Origin: Kalmusia sp. IMI 367209
Lineage: Eukaryota > Ascomycota > Dothideomycetes > Pleosporales > Didymosphaeriaceae
Assembly: GCA_027946365.1 (NCBI GenBank)
Contig: JAPEUQ010000008.1
Span: 1,550,001 to 1,614,000 of the forward strand
DNA length: 64,000 bases
Direction: 5' to 3'
The stretch's first letter is position 1, and each line of letters starts with the position of its first letter. A model generated the notes under the pieces. The model was not told the origin of the DNA, did not search any database, and saw nothing but the letters and a program-made list of their open reading frames with translations. Shown piece after piece: positions 21,650 through 29,493 of this stretch. The position numbers were made by a program, and so were the translations under genes.

Positions 21650-22574
21650 ACTAATCGTTCTACTAAAAGTATACTTAAGAAGAGACTTAAAAAATAAGAC
21701 ACGTACACTTCTCTATCTAAGAATATAAAGAAAAACTATTTTAAGATAGAATAGAAGAAGCTTTTAGATTAACGCTTTTAGAATTAGAAGAGTAGTAAGT
21801 TATAATAGTAATTTATTATATATTTATACTTATAAGGTATAGGTAAATGGTTAGTAGCTTAGCTATAATAAGTCTACTAGAAATAGGAGAAGCTTAATTA
21901 TAAAGTTTCCTTTAGGTAGTACTATAAATCCTTAGAGAAGCTAGTCTAGGCTAGTAAAAGCTCTCCTAATAGATAACTTTAAGGCTATAAAGAGTTACGA
22001 CTCTATAGATCTAGTAGTACCCTTAAGAAAATTATATAAGACATTTATAAAGATGGCTTAGTAAAGCTTAAAAGTAATATATTTAAAAGTAAAGAGGCTA
22101 AAGCTAATTAATAATAATTTATAAATAGCCTTACTAAAAAGAGTTAGCTATAGTAATAGATAAGGATTAGTAGTAAGTTTATTATATTCTTTTATTATGC
22201 TTATATACTAATTACGCTAGATGTTATAAGCCTATATCTATCCTTAAGTATATATCTAGGGAGAAGATATTACGCTTAAAAGTAATTTACTATATATTCT
22301 TAGTAATAAGAGTAATAAGTATAAAGAAGAAGTTAATTATAACTTTAAGATTAATGCTACGTATAATGAGGGGATGATAAATATAAGACCTCTACTAATA
22401 AAGATAAGGATAAGGATAATAATAATAGTAAGGAGGAGTTTAAGGACTTTATAGATTTTAAGGGTTTTCTAATAAAGATGATTAAGTATTAGAGTCTACT
22501 ATAGAATAAATACTTAAATATTAGAAGATAGATTTTAGTTAAGTTTTGGCACTCTACTTAACTGCAATTAGCTA
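21650..22574 (+). mobile_element. hAT transposon copy 4, left part (truncated, heavily RIPed)
   Basis: Homology to the element begins abruptly inside exon 2 of the acidic-protein gene (CTAATCGTTCTACTAAAAG, compared with CTGATCGTTCTGCCAAAAG in copy 1). The H3 gene and left terminus are missing. Nearly every CA has become TA. The copy continues to the gypsy insertion at 22575-22580 and resumes at 29489. Confidence 0.85.
21651..22485 (+). pseudogene. Acidic-tail protein gene remnant, copy 4
   Basis: Contains exon 2 (partial) to exon 4. Saturated with RIP transitions; many Asp/Glu codons have become Asn/Lys codons (GAT to AAT, GAG to AAG), so the acidic tail is lost. Recognised only by alignment with copies 1-3. 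Confidence 0.75.
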
Positions 22575-22579
22575 GTAAT
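22575..22579. repeat. Target site duplication GTAAT, left of gypsy B
   Basis: GTAAT directly precedes the LTR 5' end TGTAAGG and recurs at 29489-29493. Confidence 0.92.
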
Positions 22580-22774
22580 TGTAAGGAGTGAAGTGCGTGA
22601 TCCCGTGACAACATAATCACGTGATGGTTCCTTGCCAAGAGCGCCGCGCAAGCGAGGCGCTAGGAACGCGCTAGCGCAACACCCCTTAAAACGCGGGGGA
22701 AGATAGAGGGTAGAAGACAGATTTCAATCTTATCATTACTTGAGGAATGCTCGCTGCTATATTTAATCCTAACA
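22580..22774 (+). repeat. 5' LTR of gypsy B
   Basis: Runs from TGTAAGGAGTG to ATCCTAACA, 195 bp. It contains AGATTTCAA at 22719-22727, complementary to the segment just after the LTR. It is longer than the 3' LTR in runs of G, C and A. Confidence 0.93.
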
Positions 22775-22790
22775 ATTTTGAAATCTCTCC
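22775..22790 (+). other. Putative primer binding site of gypsy B (self-priming type)
   Basis: Immediately after the LTR, TTGAAATCT (22778-22786) is the exact complement of AGATTTCAA inside the LTR (22719-22727). Tf1 and related chromoviruses prime reverse transcription with the 5' end of their own mRNA folded onto such a site. I saw no obvious tRNA 3'-end complement. The role is inferred. Confidence 0.45.
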
Positions 22791-22854
22791 CTACCTTGTA
22801 GGATAGCGGCTCAGCATCCCGCAACAGAAACGCCGGAGAAACGCAGGCGCGTCG

Positions 22855-23991
22855 ATGGAGTACCACGAAGGACCCACCGAAGACCACGCGCGAACAGGCG
22901 AAGACGAGCCGGAGATAGAGCTGACAGAAGAGCCTATTCCCCTGCAAGAGCAACTGACAAGGCTCAAGCGGCGTCGAGATGAGCTAGCGGAGCTAGAGGA
23001 GATTCGCGTTTTAAAAGCTGAAATTGCAGACAGAGAGCGCAGGCTGGCACCCGACTTTACGCCGGAGGGCAGCGTGCGAAGCGCATCCGTAGCCCCTACG
23101 CTGAGGACGATAGACAGCGACGAATACGAGCACCCATCGCAGCGACGGCGGCTATATAGCGATACGACAGAGCTACCCCGTCGAGGCCCGAAGATTGAAC
23201 CGATCCCCATCTTCAAGGGGCAGAGCATTAGGGAATACTATGACTTCGAGACCCGGGTACAGATCGCGTTCAGGCTAGATCCTCAGGCGTTCACGACTGA
23301 AGACCAGCGGATCGCGTTTACGCTACAATCCTTAGAGCCGACACTGCGCCAGCTATGGCTACAGCGCGAACTCGAAAGCGACGCCGAGACGCTGGATTGG
23401 CGACAGATGATGAGCTTCTTGCTTGATCAGATAAAGAGCCCTATCAATCGCGAGCTGCAAGTGACCATGCAATACCAACGGGCCACGCAGAGGGAGGGCC
23501 AATCAGTGAATGAATTTGCAGCTCACCTAGCTACGCTGGAGAACCAGATCAGCCCCGCCTACGAACAGAAACACCTTATCATGCACCTATACAGCAAGCT
23601 GCGACAAGAACTACGAGTGGCAGTAGCTAACTACAACGATTTTCCAAAAACGCGAAGGGAGCTAGTAGAGCGCGCAGCCACTCTGGAAGACAACTTGCGA
23701 GGGCCCGGCGCCACGATGGCGATGCCGCGGCGAACACTAAGTCGCGGCGCTAGCGCGAAGCTTGCAATGCCACAGGGAGGCACGCCGGCGCAACCCTATC
23801 GAAACACCACCATCCCGACGGCGCAGCGAGACAGAGCAGCGGGCTCAACACTTTCAAGGGATCAATGTAGACACTGCGGGAAAACGGGACACTGGGAAAG
23901 GGACTGCTGGGCGAAACGCGGCGAGTCGAGCCGACCCAGAGCCCCCACCGCAGGCGTCAACGCCATCGATACGAAAAAAGGGCGAGCCTAG
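22855..23991 (+). CDS. Gag polyprotein of gypsy B
   Basis: The frame is intact (378 aa). The N-terminal third is acidic with a Leu/Glu/Arg-rich helix (LTRLKRRRDELAELEEIRVL). The middle resembles gypsy capsid (IPIFKGQSIREYYDFETRV, LLDQIKSPINRELQ, ATQREGQSVNEFAAHLATL). A CCHC zinc knuckle, CRHCGKTGHWERDC, lies at about residues 338-351. The gag stop (TAG) follows a run of six A (23974-23979). The protease frame lies in the -1 register downstream, so ribosomal frameshifting near this run is likely. Chosen start: the first ATG of the frame, 80 bp after the LTR. Confidence 0.9.
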   Translation: MEYHEGPTEDHARTGEDEPEIELTEEPIPLQEQLTRLKRRRDELAELEEIRVLKAEIADRERRLAPDFTPEGSVRSASVAPTLRTIDSDEYEHPSQRRRLYSDTTELPRRGPKIEPIPIFKGQSIREYYDFETRVQIAFRLDPQAFTTEDQRIAFTLQSLEPTLRQLWLQRELESDAETLDWRQMMSFLLDQIKSPINRELQVTMQYQRATQREGQSVNEFAAHLATLENQISPAYEQKHLIMHLYSKLRQELRVAVANYNDFPKTRRELVERAATLEDNLRGPGATMAMPRRTLSRGASAKLAMPQGGTPAQPYRNTTIPTAQRDRAAGSTLSRDQCRHCGKTGHWERDCWAKRGESSRPRAPTAGVNAIDTKKGRA

Positions 23992-24014
23992 AAGGGACGC
24001 CCACCCTCATAGGC

Positions 24015-24674
24015 GTGTGCAAGCAAGGGCGTTTTCAGGTAGAAGGAACGATTCGAGACGGCGAAGGCAAGGAGCAGGCGACGCGCCTCTTGCTCGACTC
24101 CGGAGCGACAGTGAACACCATTGATGAAAAACTGGCAGTAGAGCTGTGCCTGACAGAAATCGCGGATGCAGCGCTGCCCTCCCTAAAGATGGCGAACTCC
24201 ACGCTGGCGAGGAGCCACCACGCCTACCGAGTGACCGCGAGCGCAAAGGATAGCTGGGGCGCACTACGCCAAGTAACTACTATAATCTATGGAGTACCTG
24301 ACTGCGCAGACCCGGTGACTCTAGGAATGCCAGCTTTGATGGAGGGAAACGTTCTCCTCGACTGCGGCGCGACAAGGTGGCGCTGGGGAGTCGAAGAAAC
24401 AGCGCTCCAGGTAGAGAATGCCGCTAAGTTCACGGAATCAATGGAAGACCAAACAGAGGTATACGCCGTGGTAGTTGGCAGCATAAGAGAAACAGAAGGA
24501 GAAAATAGAGACCCAACTGTACTACCTGAAGCGTTGAGGGATTTTGAAGACGTCGCAAGCGAGGACGTTGCCGGAACGCTGCCGGAACACCAGTGTACCG
24601 ATCATGCGATAGAACTAGAAGAAGGCACCTCTGTACCCTTTGGACCACTATACAACTTATCCCCAAAGAACTAG
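24015..24674 (+). CDS. Aspartic protease region of gypsy B pol
   Basis: The segment is in the -1 frame relative to gag and open for about 220 codons. The catalytic motif is LLLDSGATVNTIDEKLA (DSGA) and a second conserved block reads LGMPALMEGNVLLDCG. It ends with the linker FGPLYNLSPK that precedes RT in most gypsy elements. The frame then breaks at AAAGAACTAG, where one missing G (AAAGG) would restore the usual LSPKELETLRDYI continuation. The frame is open upstream of the ATG as well, as expected for a frameshift product. Confidence 0.85.
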   Translation: MCKQGRFQVEGTIRDGEGKEQATRLLLDSGATVNTIDEKLAVELCLTEIADAALPSLKMANSTLARSHHAYRVTASAKDSWGALRQVTTIIYGVPDCADPVTLGMPALMEGNVLLDCGATRWRWGVEETALQVENAAKFTESMEDQTEVYAVVVGSIRETEGENRDPTVLPEALRDFEDVASEDVAGTLPEHQCTDHAIELEEGTSVPFGPLYNLSPKN

Positions 24675-26421
24675 AGACCTTGCGCGACTATATAGCGAAG
24701 GCAAAGGAGCGAGGTTGATTCAGGAAAGTACTACACCAGCAGGGGCCCCAGTACTGTTTGTCCCTAAGAAGGATGGCACGCTGAGGCTCTGCGTAGACTA
24801 TAGAGGCTTAAACAAAGTCACTAGAAAGAACCGGCTGGCCTTACCGCTGATTAGTGAAACACTAGACAGGCTATCAGGCTCAGTGCGCTTCACAAAGCTA
24901 GACCTGAAGGATGCCTATCACCGAATACGGATCCGGCGAGGCGACGAGTGGAAGACGGCGTTTCGCACGCGATACGGCCACTTTGAGTATACAGTGATGC
25001 CTTTCGGCCTCACTAACGCCCCAGCAACTTTTCAAGGCTATATCAACCGCGCACTAGCTGGGTATGCTGACATCTTTTGCGTAGTCTACCTGGACGATAT
25101 CCTTATCTTTTCGAGAAAAGGGGAAAACCACTGGGAGCACGTACGAAAAGTCCTTGAGAGGCTGCGACAATACAGCCTATTTATAAACCTAAAGAAATGC
25201 GTCTTTGGGACTGATCAGGTCGAGTTCCTGGGGTTTATCGTGCGACTCGACGGCGTGCAGATGGATCAAAGCCGGGTAGAGGCAATAGTGGCCTGGCCGA
25301 AGATCGAGTCCACCAAGGACATTCAAGTATTTATAGGCTTCGCAAACTTTTATAGACGATTTATTAAGGGGTTCTCCCTTATCGTGAAGCCTATCACGGA
25401 TCTGCTGAAAGGCTCGAAAGAAGAAAAGAAGCGGAGCTCCTTCAGGTGGACCGCAGACGCTGAGGAGGCGAAGCGCCAGCTATGCGACGCCTTCTCGACA
25501 GCACCACTTCTGCGACATTACGATCCTACATTGCCCTCACGCCTGGAAACGGACGCCTCAATCTGTGGATTAGCAGGAATCTTCTCACAAAAGGCAGAAA
25601 CAGGGAATTGGCACCCCGTTGCTTTCTGGTCAAGAAAGCTAACGCCGGCAGAGGGCAATTACCACACACACGATTTAGAACTAGCAGCCATCGTAGAGGC
25701 GATGAAGCACTGGCGCCACTACGTCGAGGGGCTGGCACACACCCTAGAAGTCCTCACGGACCACAACAACTTGCGTGGCTTCATGGGAACGAAAGCCCTA
25801 TCACGCAGGCAGGCCGGGTGGGCGGTCTTCTTAGCAGCATATGACTTTGAGATAAAGCATAGGGCAGGAAAGACTAACCCTGCGGACGGACCGTCGAGAC
25901 GACCGATAGGCGCAGGCGGGGAGACGGCGCCTCTGGGTAGGGACATGCTCCCAACACTGCAGAGTCTGCTGAAGCTGGAAGAACACCGGTCCGTGTTTCC
26001 GAGGGCCCCGGAACCGGCGGTGGAAGATGAAGTTAGAACAGCCAGTATAGGCTTTCTACAGCCCAATCCTAACAAGGATAGGGGAGACAACTGGCGCAGT
26101 GACGCCCAAAGAGGAATTGGGAGTAGCCAAGAGCTAGCCCAAGAGTTGTCAGAAGTCAGTGCCACGTCAGTATTGAGGCGGGTAACTAGACGGCAGGCTC
26201 AAGAGGCCCTAAAGACCCAACAAGCATATGAGCCACTGGGCGAATCGCTCCTAGAACTGATCCGAAAGTCGCAAGCTTCTGATGCGTTTGTGGCGCAGAA
26301 GCGTGCCGACATCGTCACCCCGTCGCCGCGAAGGCGAGGCAGGGGGTGGGCGGTCGGAACAGTGGAAGCTGGGAGAGAGAGGCATACTACTCCACGGAAA
26401 CAGGGTGTATGTGCCAAATGA
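24640..26421 (+). CDS. Reverse transcriptase and RNase H region of gypsy B pol
   Basis: Functional homology starts at about 24700. RT blocks: PVLFVPKKDGTLRLCVDYR, GLNKVTRKNRLALPLI, FTKLDLKDAYHRIRI, MPFGLTNAPATFQ, catalytic VVYLDDILIFS and NLKKCVFGTDQVEFLGFIV. RNase H follows with LETDASICGLAGIFSQ, ELAAIVEAMKHWRHY and LTDHNNLRGFMG. The YLDD box and RNase H Asp/Glu/Asp residues are present. Two one-base shifts (about 24665 and 24705) separate it from protease, and another near 26330 separates it from integrase. The N-terminal methionine reported here is incidental; the natural product is part of Pol. Confidence 0.9.
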   Translation: MDHYTTYPQRTRDLARLYSEGKGARLIQESTTPAGAPVLFVPKKDGTLRLCVDYRGLNKVTRKNRLALPLISETLDRLSGSVRFTKLDLKDAYHRIRIRRGDEWKTAFRTRYGHFEYTVMPFGLTNAPATFQGYINRALAGYADIFCVVYLDDILIFSRKGENHWEHVRKVLERLRQYSLFINLKKCVFGTDQVEFLGFIVRLDGVQMDQSRVEAIVAWPKIESTKDIQVFIGFANFYRRFIKGFSLIVKPITDLLKGSKEEKKRSSFRWTADAEEAKRQLCDAFSTAPLLRHYDPTLPSRLETDASICGLAGIFSQKAETGNWHPVAFWSRKLTPAEGNYHTHDLELAAIVEAMKHWRHYVEGLAHTLEVLTDHNNLRGFMGTKALSRRQAGWAVFLAAYDFEIKHRAGKTNPADGPSRRPIGAGGETAPLGRDMLPTLQSLLKLEEHRSVFPRAPEPAVEDEVRTASIGFLQPNPNKDRGDNWRSDAQRGIGSSQELAQELSEVSATSVLRRVTRRQAQEALKTQQAYEPLGESLLELIRKSQASDAFVAQKRADIVTPSPRRRGRGWAVGTVEAGRERHTTPRKQGVCAK

Positions 26422-27496
26422 GCCGGCGCTCAGGGCGGAAATCCTACGGAATAGCCATGACGACCCACTAGCAGGCCACTTTGGGCGGGCAAAGACCCTA
26501 GAACTGATAGGCCGTCAGTACTTCTGGCTGAACATGGAGGCTACAGTAAAGGAGTATATTGACTCCTGCGCAGTATGCTTAAGGATAAAAGCGCCAAAGC
26601 AGCGCCCTGCAGGGGAGCTCAACTCACTACCCATACCCACAGGACCATGGCAAGAGCTAACTATGGATTTCATCACAGGACTGCCGCCAAGCAGGCGCCA
26701 CGGCTGCGTCTATGATGCGATCCTCGTGGTAGTCGATCGCTACACCAAGATGGCGCGCTATCTCCCTACAACAAAAGATACGGACGCAGCTGGCCTGGCT
26801 GATATCTTTGTAGACCAGATTGTTAGATTTTTCGGGTTTCCAAAAGGCGTAGTATCAGATAGGGGACCTACGTTCACGTCAGCGTTCTGGTCAGAGTTCT
26901 GCTTCGCGACGAAGGTGAAGCGACGGCTGAGCACCGCCTTCCACCCACAAACTGATGGGCAGACGGAACGACAAAACCAAACCCTAGAACAATACCTACG
27001 AGCGTACGTATTGGAGGATCAAAAGAACTGGCCACACCTACTGCCCTTAGCAGAGTTCGCATACAATAATTCAAAAAACGCAACTACGGGGTACTCTCCA
27101 TTCTTCGCGTGCTACGGGTTTCACCCGCGACTCGACTGCGAAACGACAGCGCGACCCGATATCCCCTCTGTCGCGGAACGGGTGAGTCGCCTGGAAGGAG
27201 ACCGCCAGAAACTGGAAGAACAGTGGGCTACCGCAGTAGAAGCCCAAAAACGGCACTACGACAAGAAGCATAAGCCGCAAGTGTTTAAAACGAATGAGCA
27301 AGTTCTATTATCGACTAAGAACTTAAAGCTACGGTACCCAAGTAAAAAGCTATCTCCGCGATATATTGGGCCGTTTTCAATAGCAGAACCCGTAGGTAAA
27401 CAGGCTTATAGGCTCCACTTGCCGCCAGGTTCAAGGATTCACCCCCGTATTTCACACCTCAGTACTAAAGCCATATCGGAAAAGGCCGGAAGATGA
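26282..27496 (+). CDS. Integrase region of gypsy B pol
   Basis: HHCC zinc-binding N-domain (NSHDDPLAGHFG ... CAVCLRIKA). DDE catalytic core with TMDFITGLP, VVSDRGPTFTS and HPQTDGQTERQNQTLEQYL. The GPY/F module is KLSPRYIGPFSIAEPVGKQA. It corresponds to the full gypsy integrase of about 390 residues. The frame is lost near 27455: the following chromodomain is in another register, with two bases apparently missing in CTCAGTACTAAAG. Confidence 0.9.
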   Translation: MRLWRRSVPTSSPRRREGEAGGGRSEQWKLGERGILLHGNRVYVPNEPALRAEILRNSHDDPLAGHFGRAKTLELIGRQYFWLNMEATVKEYIDSCAVCLRIKAPKQRPAGELNSLPIPTGPWQELTMDFITGLPPSRRHGCVYDAILVVVDRYTKMARYLPTTKDTDAAGLADIFVDQIVRFFGFPKGVVSDRGPTFTSAFWSEFCFATKVKRRLSTAFHPQTDGQTERQNQTLEQYLRAYVLEDQKNWPHLLPLAEFAYNNSKNATTGYSPFFACYGFHPRLDCETTARPDIPSVAERVSRLEGDRQKLEEQWATAVEAQKRHYDKKHKPQVFKTNEQVLLSTKNLKLRYPSKKLSPRYIGPFSIAEPVGKQAYRLHLPPGSRIHPRISHLSTKAISEKAGR

Positions 27497-27715
27497 CCCC
27501 GAACCTCCTGGCCCTATCAACCTTGACGACGGCGAGGAGCAAGAGGAACGATATGAAGTCGACCAGCTATTAGGCAAGAGAAAAATAAGGGAGTGATGCA
27601 GTACTTGGTCAAATGGAAAGGCTGGGCAGAAGAATTTAACCAATGGGTACCTGAAGAAGACATCAGTAGCGAGCTGACATCACAGTTCAATCAGAAAAAG
27701 AACAGGAAGACATGA
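27460..27715 (+). CDS. C-terminal chromodomain of gypsy B integrase
   Basis: After a linker (RPEDDPEPPGPINLDDG) the chromodomain reads YEVDQLL, then, after a one-base shift near 27592 (GGGAGTGATG), MQYLVKWKGWAEEFNQWVP. Chromodomains at this place define chromoviruses and guide integration to methylated-histone chromatin. Insertion into RIPed, presumably H3K9-methylated DNA agrees with that. It ends KKNRKT, stop 27713-27715. Confidence 0.85.
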
Positions 27716-27850
27716 AATTTCATTTTTGATAAGGTCCGAAGACCGTCGCTACAACGTCGACCTCACTGCGCGAACATTGTGCGTCAGAGAAACTAGAAGT
27801 GGCTGCGCCGTAAGGCGACTTAGGCCTTGGCCTTGCCTTTGCCCTTGCCC

Positions 27851-29006
27851 TTACTCCCTGCCTTGCCACCGGCGGGAGCGGGCCTTAGGCGCCGGAGCTG
27901 GGGGCGCCGAATCCTTCTTCTTCTTCTTCTGCTGGCCGGCGGAGGAGGCCTCCCCAGCGCGCTCCGCAGGCGGCGCGCCGTCGCTACGCTTTCGCTTCCC
28001 TGCAGAAGCGGCAGCTTCACGAGCGGCGCCCGCCCGCGAGGACTCACCAGGGTGCTGACCCCGACGCAGCATGCTGCTGAGGGAGGAGCGGGGAGGGGGC
28101 GGAAACACGGGGGTCCGGACGGGGGCGGACGGGGGTGGGACGGGGGTGGACGGGGCGCGGGGTTGGGCTTGGTATAACCACCGCCCCTGATCCACCTCTC
28201 CTCCTCCTTGTTCCTCTGGCGGCGAGTCGGCGTCGCTCGACTGCGAATCGGCGGAGCTGCTGCTTGAAGTCGACGGAGAAGAAGCGGAAGCTTCCTCCTG
28301 AAGCGGCGGTTCGACGGCGTTCGACGGGGGCGACGGGGAGTGAGGCGGGGGCGACGCAGAGGCGGCGGGTGAAGGATCGGTCTGCGCATCGACGGAGCCG
28401 AGAGGCGCCTGCCCAGACTACTCGACGTTAGAACGACGGCGGAACGCCTGATAAAAAGAGAAAGGACATACCAGGAAGCGGAAGATGTCCAAAATGCCCT
28501 CAGTAGCGGCAGCGAGGCGGTTGGTTGCATCCACCTGGAGGAGGGCAACCTCTGCTCCAGTCGGCTTACGGGTGCCACCCCGCTTCGCCTCCTTTCGCAA
28601 GGTGCCCTCTACCAGGGCCTTGTAGTCTTTGCAAGAGTCCAGGAGAGCCCTGCGCGCAACGGCGTTGTCACCGCCGGGAAGCGCAAGGGCCTCGGCGGCG
28701 CGGAGCAGGGTATTCACCTCTCTCACAAAATTGACGGGGACAGGCTCGCAAGGTTTGCGCAAGCTCACGCAATACGCACACTTCTTGTAGGGGAGGGCGT
28801 TGCACTCCCATCCTTCAGCGCCGATGCGCTTCGAACAGCGGAGACAGCAAGGCCGCCGGAGTTTCACCTCCGGGGCGAGGCGACGGGAGAGAGGAGTCTG
28901 CGCGAAGGATTAGCGACAGCGAAGCGTAATCGAAGAGCGGGCCTACGGTAGGAGAGCCCGGGGGCGCCGGGGCCGCAGCGATAGGCAGGAGAGGGTTGGA
29001 CGACAT
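27851..29006 (-). CDS. Antisense spliced gene inside gypsy B: Cys-rich protein with basic tail
   Basis: The frame runs opposite to gag-pol, between the chromodomain and the 3' LTR. Exon 1 (about 29006-28472) starts MSSNPLLPIAAAPAPP and contains a zinc-binding pattern, CCLRCSKRIGAEGWEC, then KKCAYCVSLRKPC, followed by a helical region (VNTLLRAAEALALP). One frameshift is needed near 28890-28910. The intron is 28418-28471 (GTATGT, branch CTAAC, TAG). Exon 2 is Ser/Pro-rich, with PPPRSSLSSMLRRGQHPG, and ends with likely nuclear signals GKRKRSDG and KKKKKDSAPP; stop at 27851. I do not recognise a named family. Similar Cys-rich proteins of unknown role are, as I recall, repeated in fungal genomes. 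A Zn-binding nuclear or gag-like accessory function is possible. Confidence 0.6.
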
Positions 29007-29282
29007 GATGGCGACGGCGAGACGCGGGGAGTCGACAACGAATTCAAGCCAAAAGAAAAAAAAGAGACAGGAGCGGCAGAGGGCTTGAGGATATATATAT
29101 GTTTCTCTCCTCACCGCCGTCGCCCCTAACAACAACAGCAATTTCGCAGCCTCTACTTCACCACAGCAACAGACACAGTGACTGCCTCACTATGGAGCGA
29201 CGGCGAGGCGACAGTGTCACCCCATCGTAGCACTACGAATCTATCACAGAGAGCAATTACGAGTGGCTGAGACAGCCATTAG

Positions 29283-29298
29283 CAAGAGAGGGGATAGT
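29283..29298 (+). other. Polypurine tract of gypsy B
   Basis: AAGAGAGGGGATAG lies directly before the 3' LTR TGTAAGG; the purine-rich part is 29283-29294. The position is typical for plus-strand priming. Confidence 0.6.
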
Positions 29299-29488
29299 TG
29301 TAAGGAGTGAAGTGCGTGATCCCGTGACAACATAATCACGTGATGGTTCTCTGCCAAGAGCGCCGCGCAAGCGAGGCGCTAGAACGCGCTAGCGCAACAC
29401 CCTTAAACGCGGGAAGATAGAGGGTAGAAGACAGATTTCAATCTTATCATTACTTGAGGAATGCTCGCTGCTATATTTAATCCTAACA
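29299..29488 (+). repeat. 3' LTR of gypsy B
   Basis: 190 bp, same ends as the 5' LTR. Compared with it, this LTR has GG to G, CCCC to CCC, AAAA to AAA and GGGGG to GGG, and almost no substitutions. Confidence 0.93.
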
Positions 29489-29493
29489 GTAAT
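29489..29493. repeat. Target site duplication GTAAT, right of gypsy B
   Basis: Identical to 22575-22579; after it the hAT copy 4 sequence resumes (GTAATAGTTAATA). Confidence 0.92.

Larger units (their letters stand above)
22580..29488 (+). mobile_element. Ty3/gypsy chromovirus LTR retrotransposon (gypsy B), nested in hAT copy 4
   Basis: The element is 6.9 kb with short TG...CA LTRs (195 and 190 bp) and a 5-bp duplication. Coding order is gag, protease, RT/RNase H, integrase, chromodomain, with an antisense gene before the 3' LTR. Base composition is balanced and there are almost no RIP-type stops, in sharp contrast to the flanking hAT copy. It therefore inserted after the hAT copy was mutated. 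The LTRs differ almost only in homopolymer length, which suggests a recent insertion. The pol frame is interrupted by about five one-base indels. Confidence 0.95.

Noticed and set aside
27726..28431. Plus-strand GC-rich ORFs downstream of the gypsy B chromodomain
   Set aside because: Shadows of the antisense gene, whose intron, zinc pattern and basic tail are coherent.
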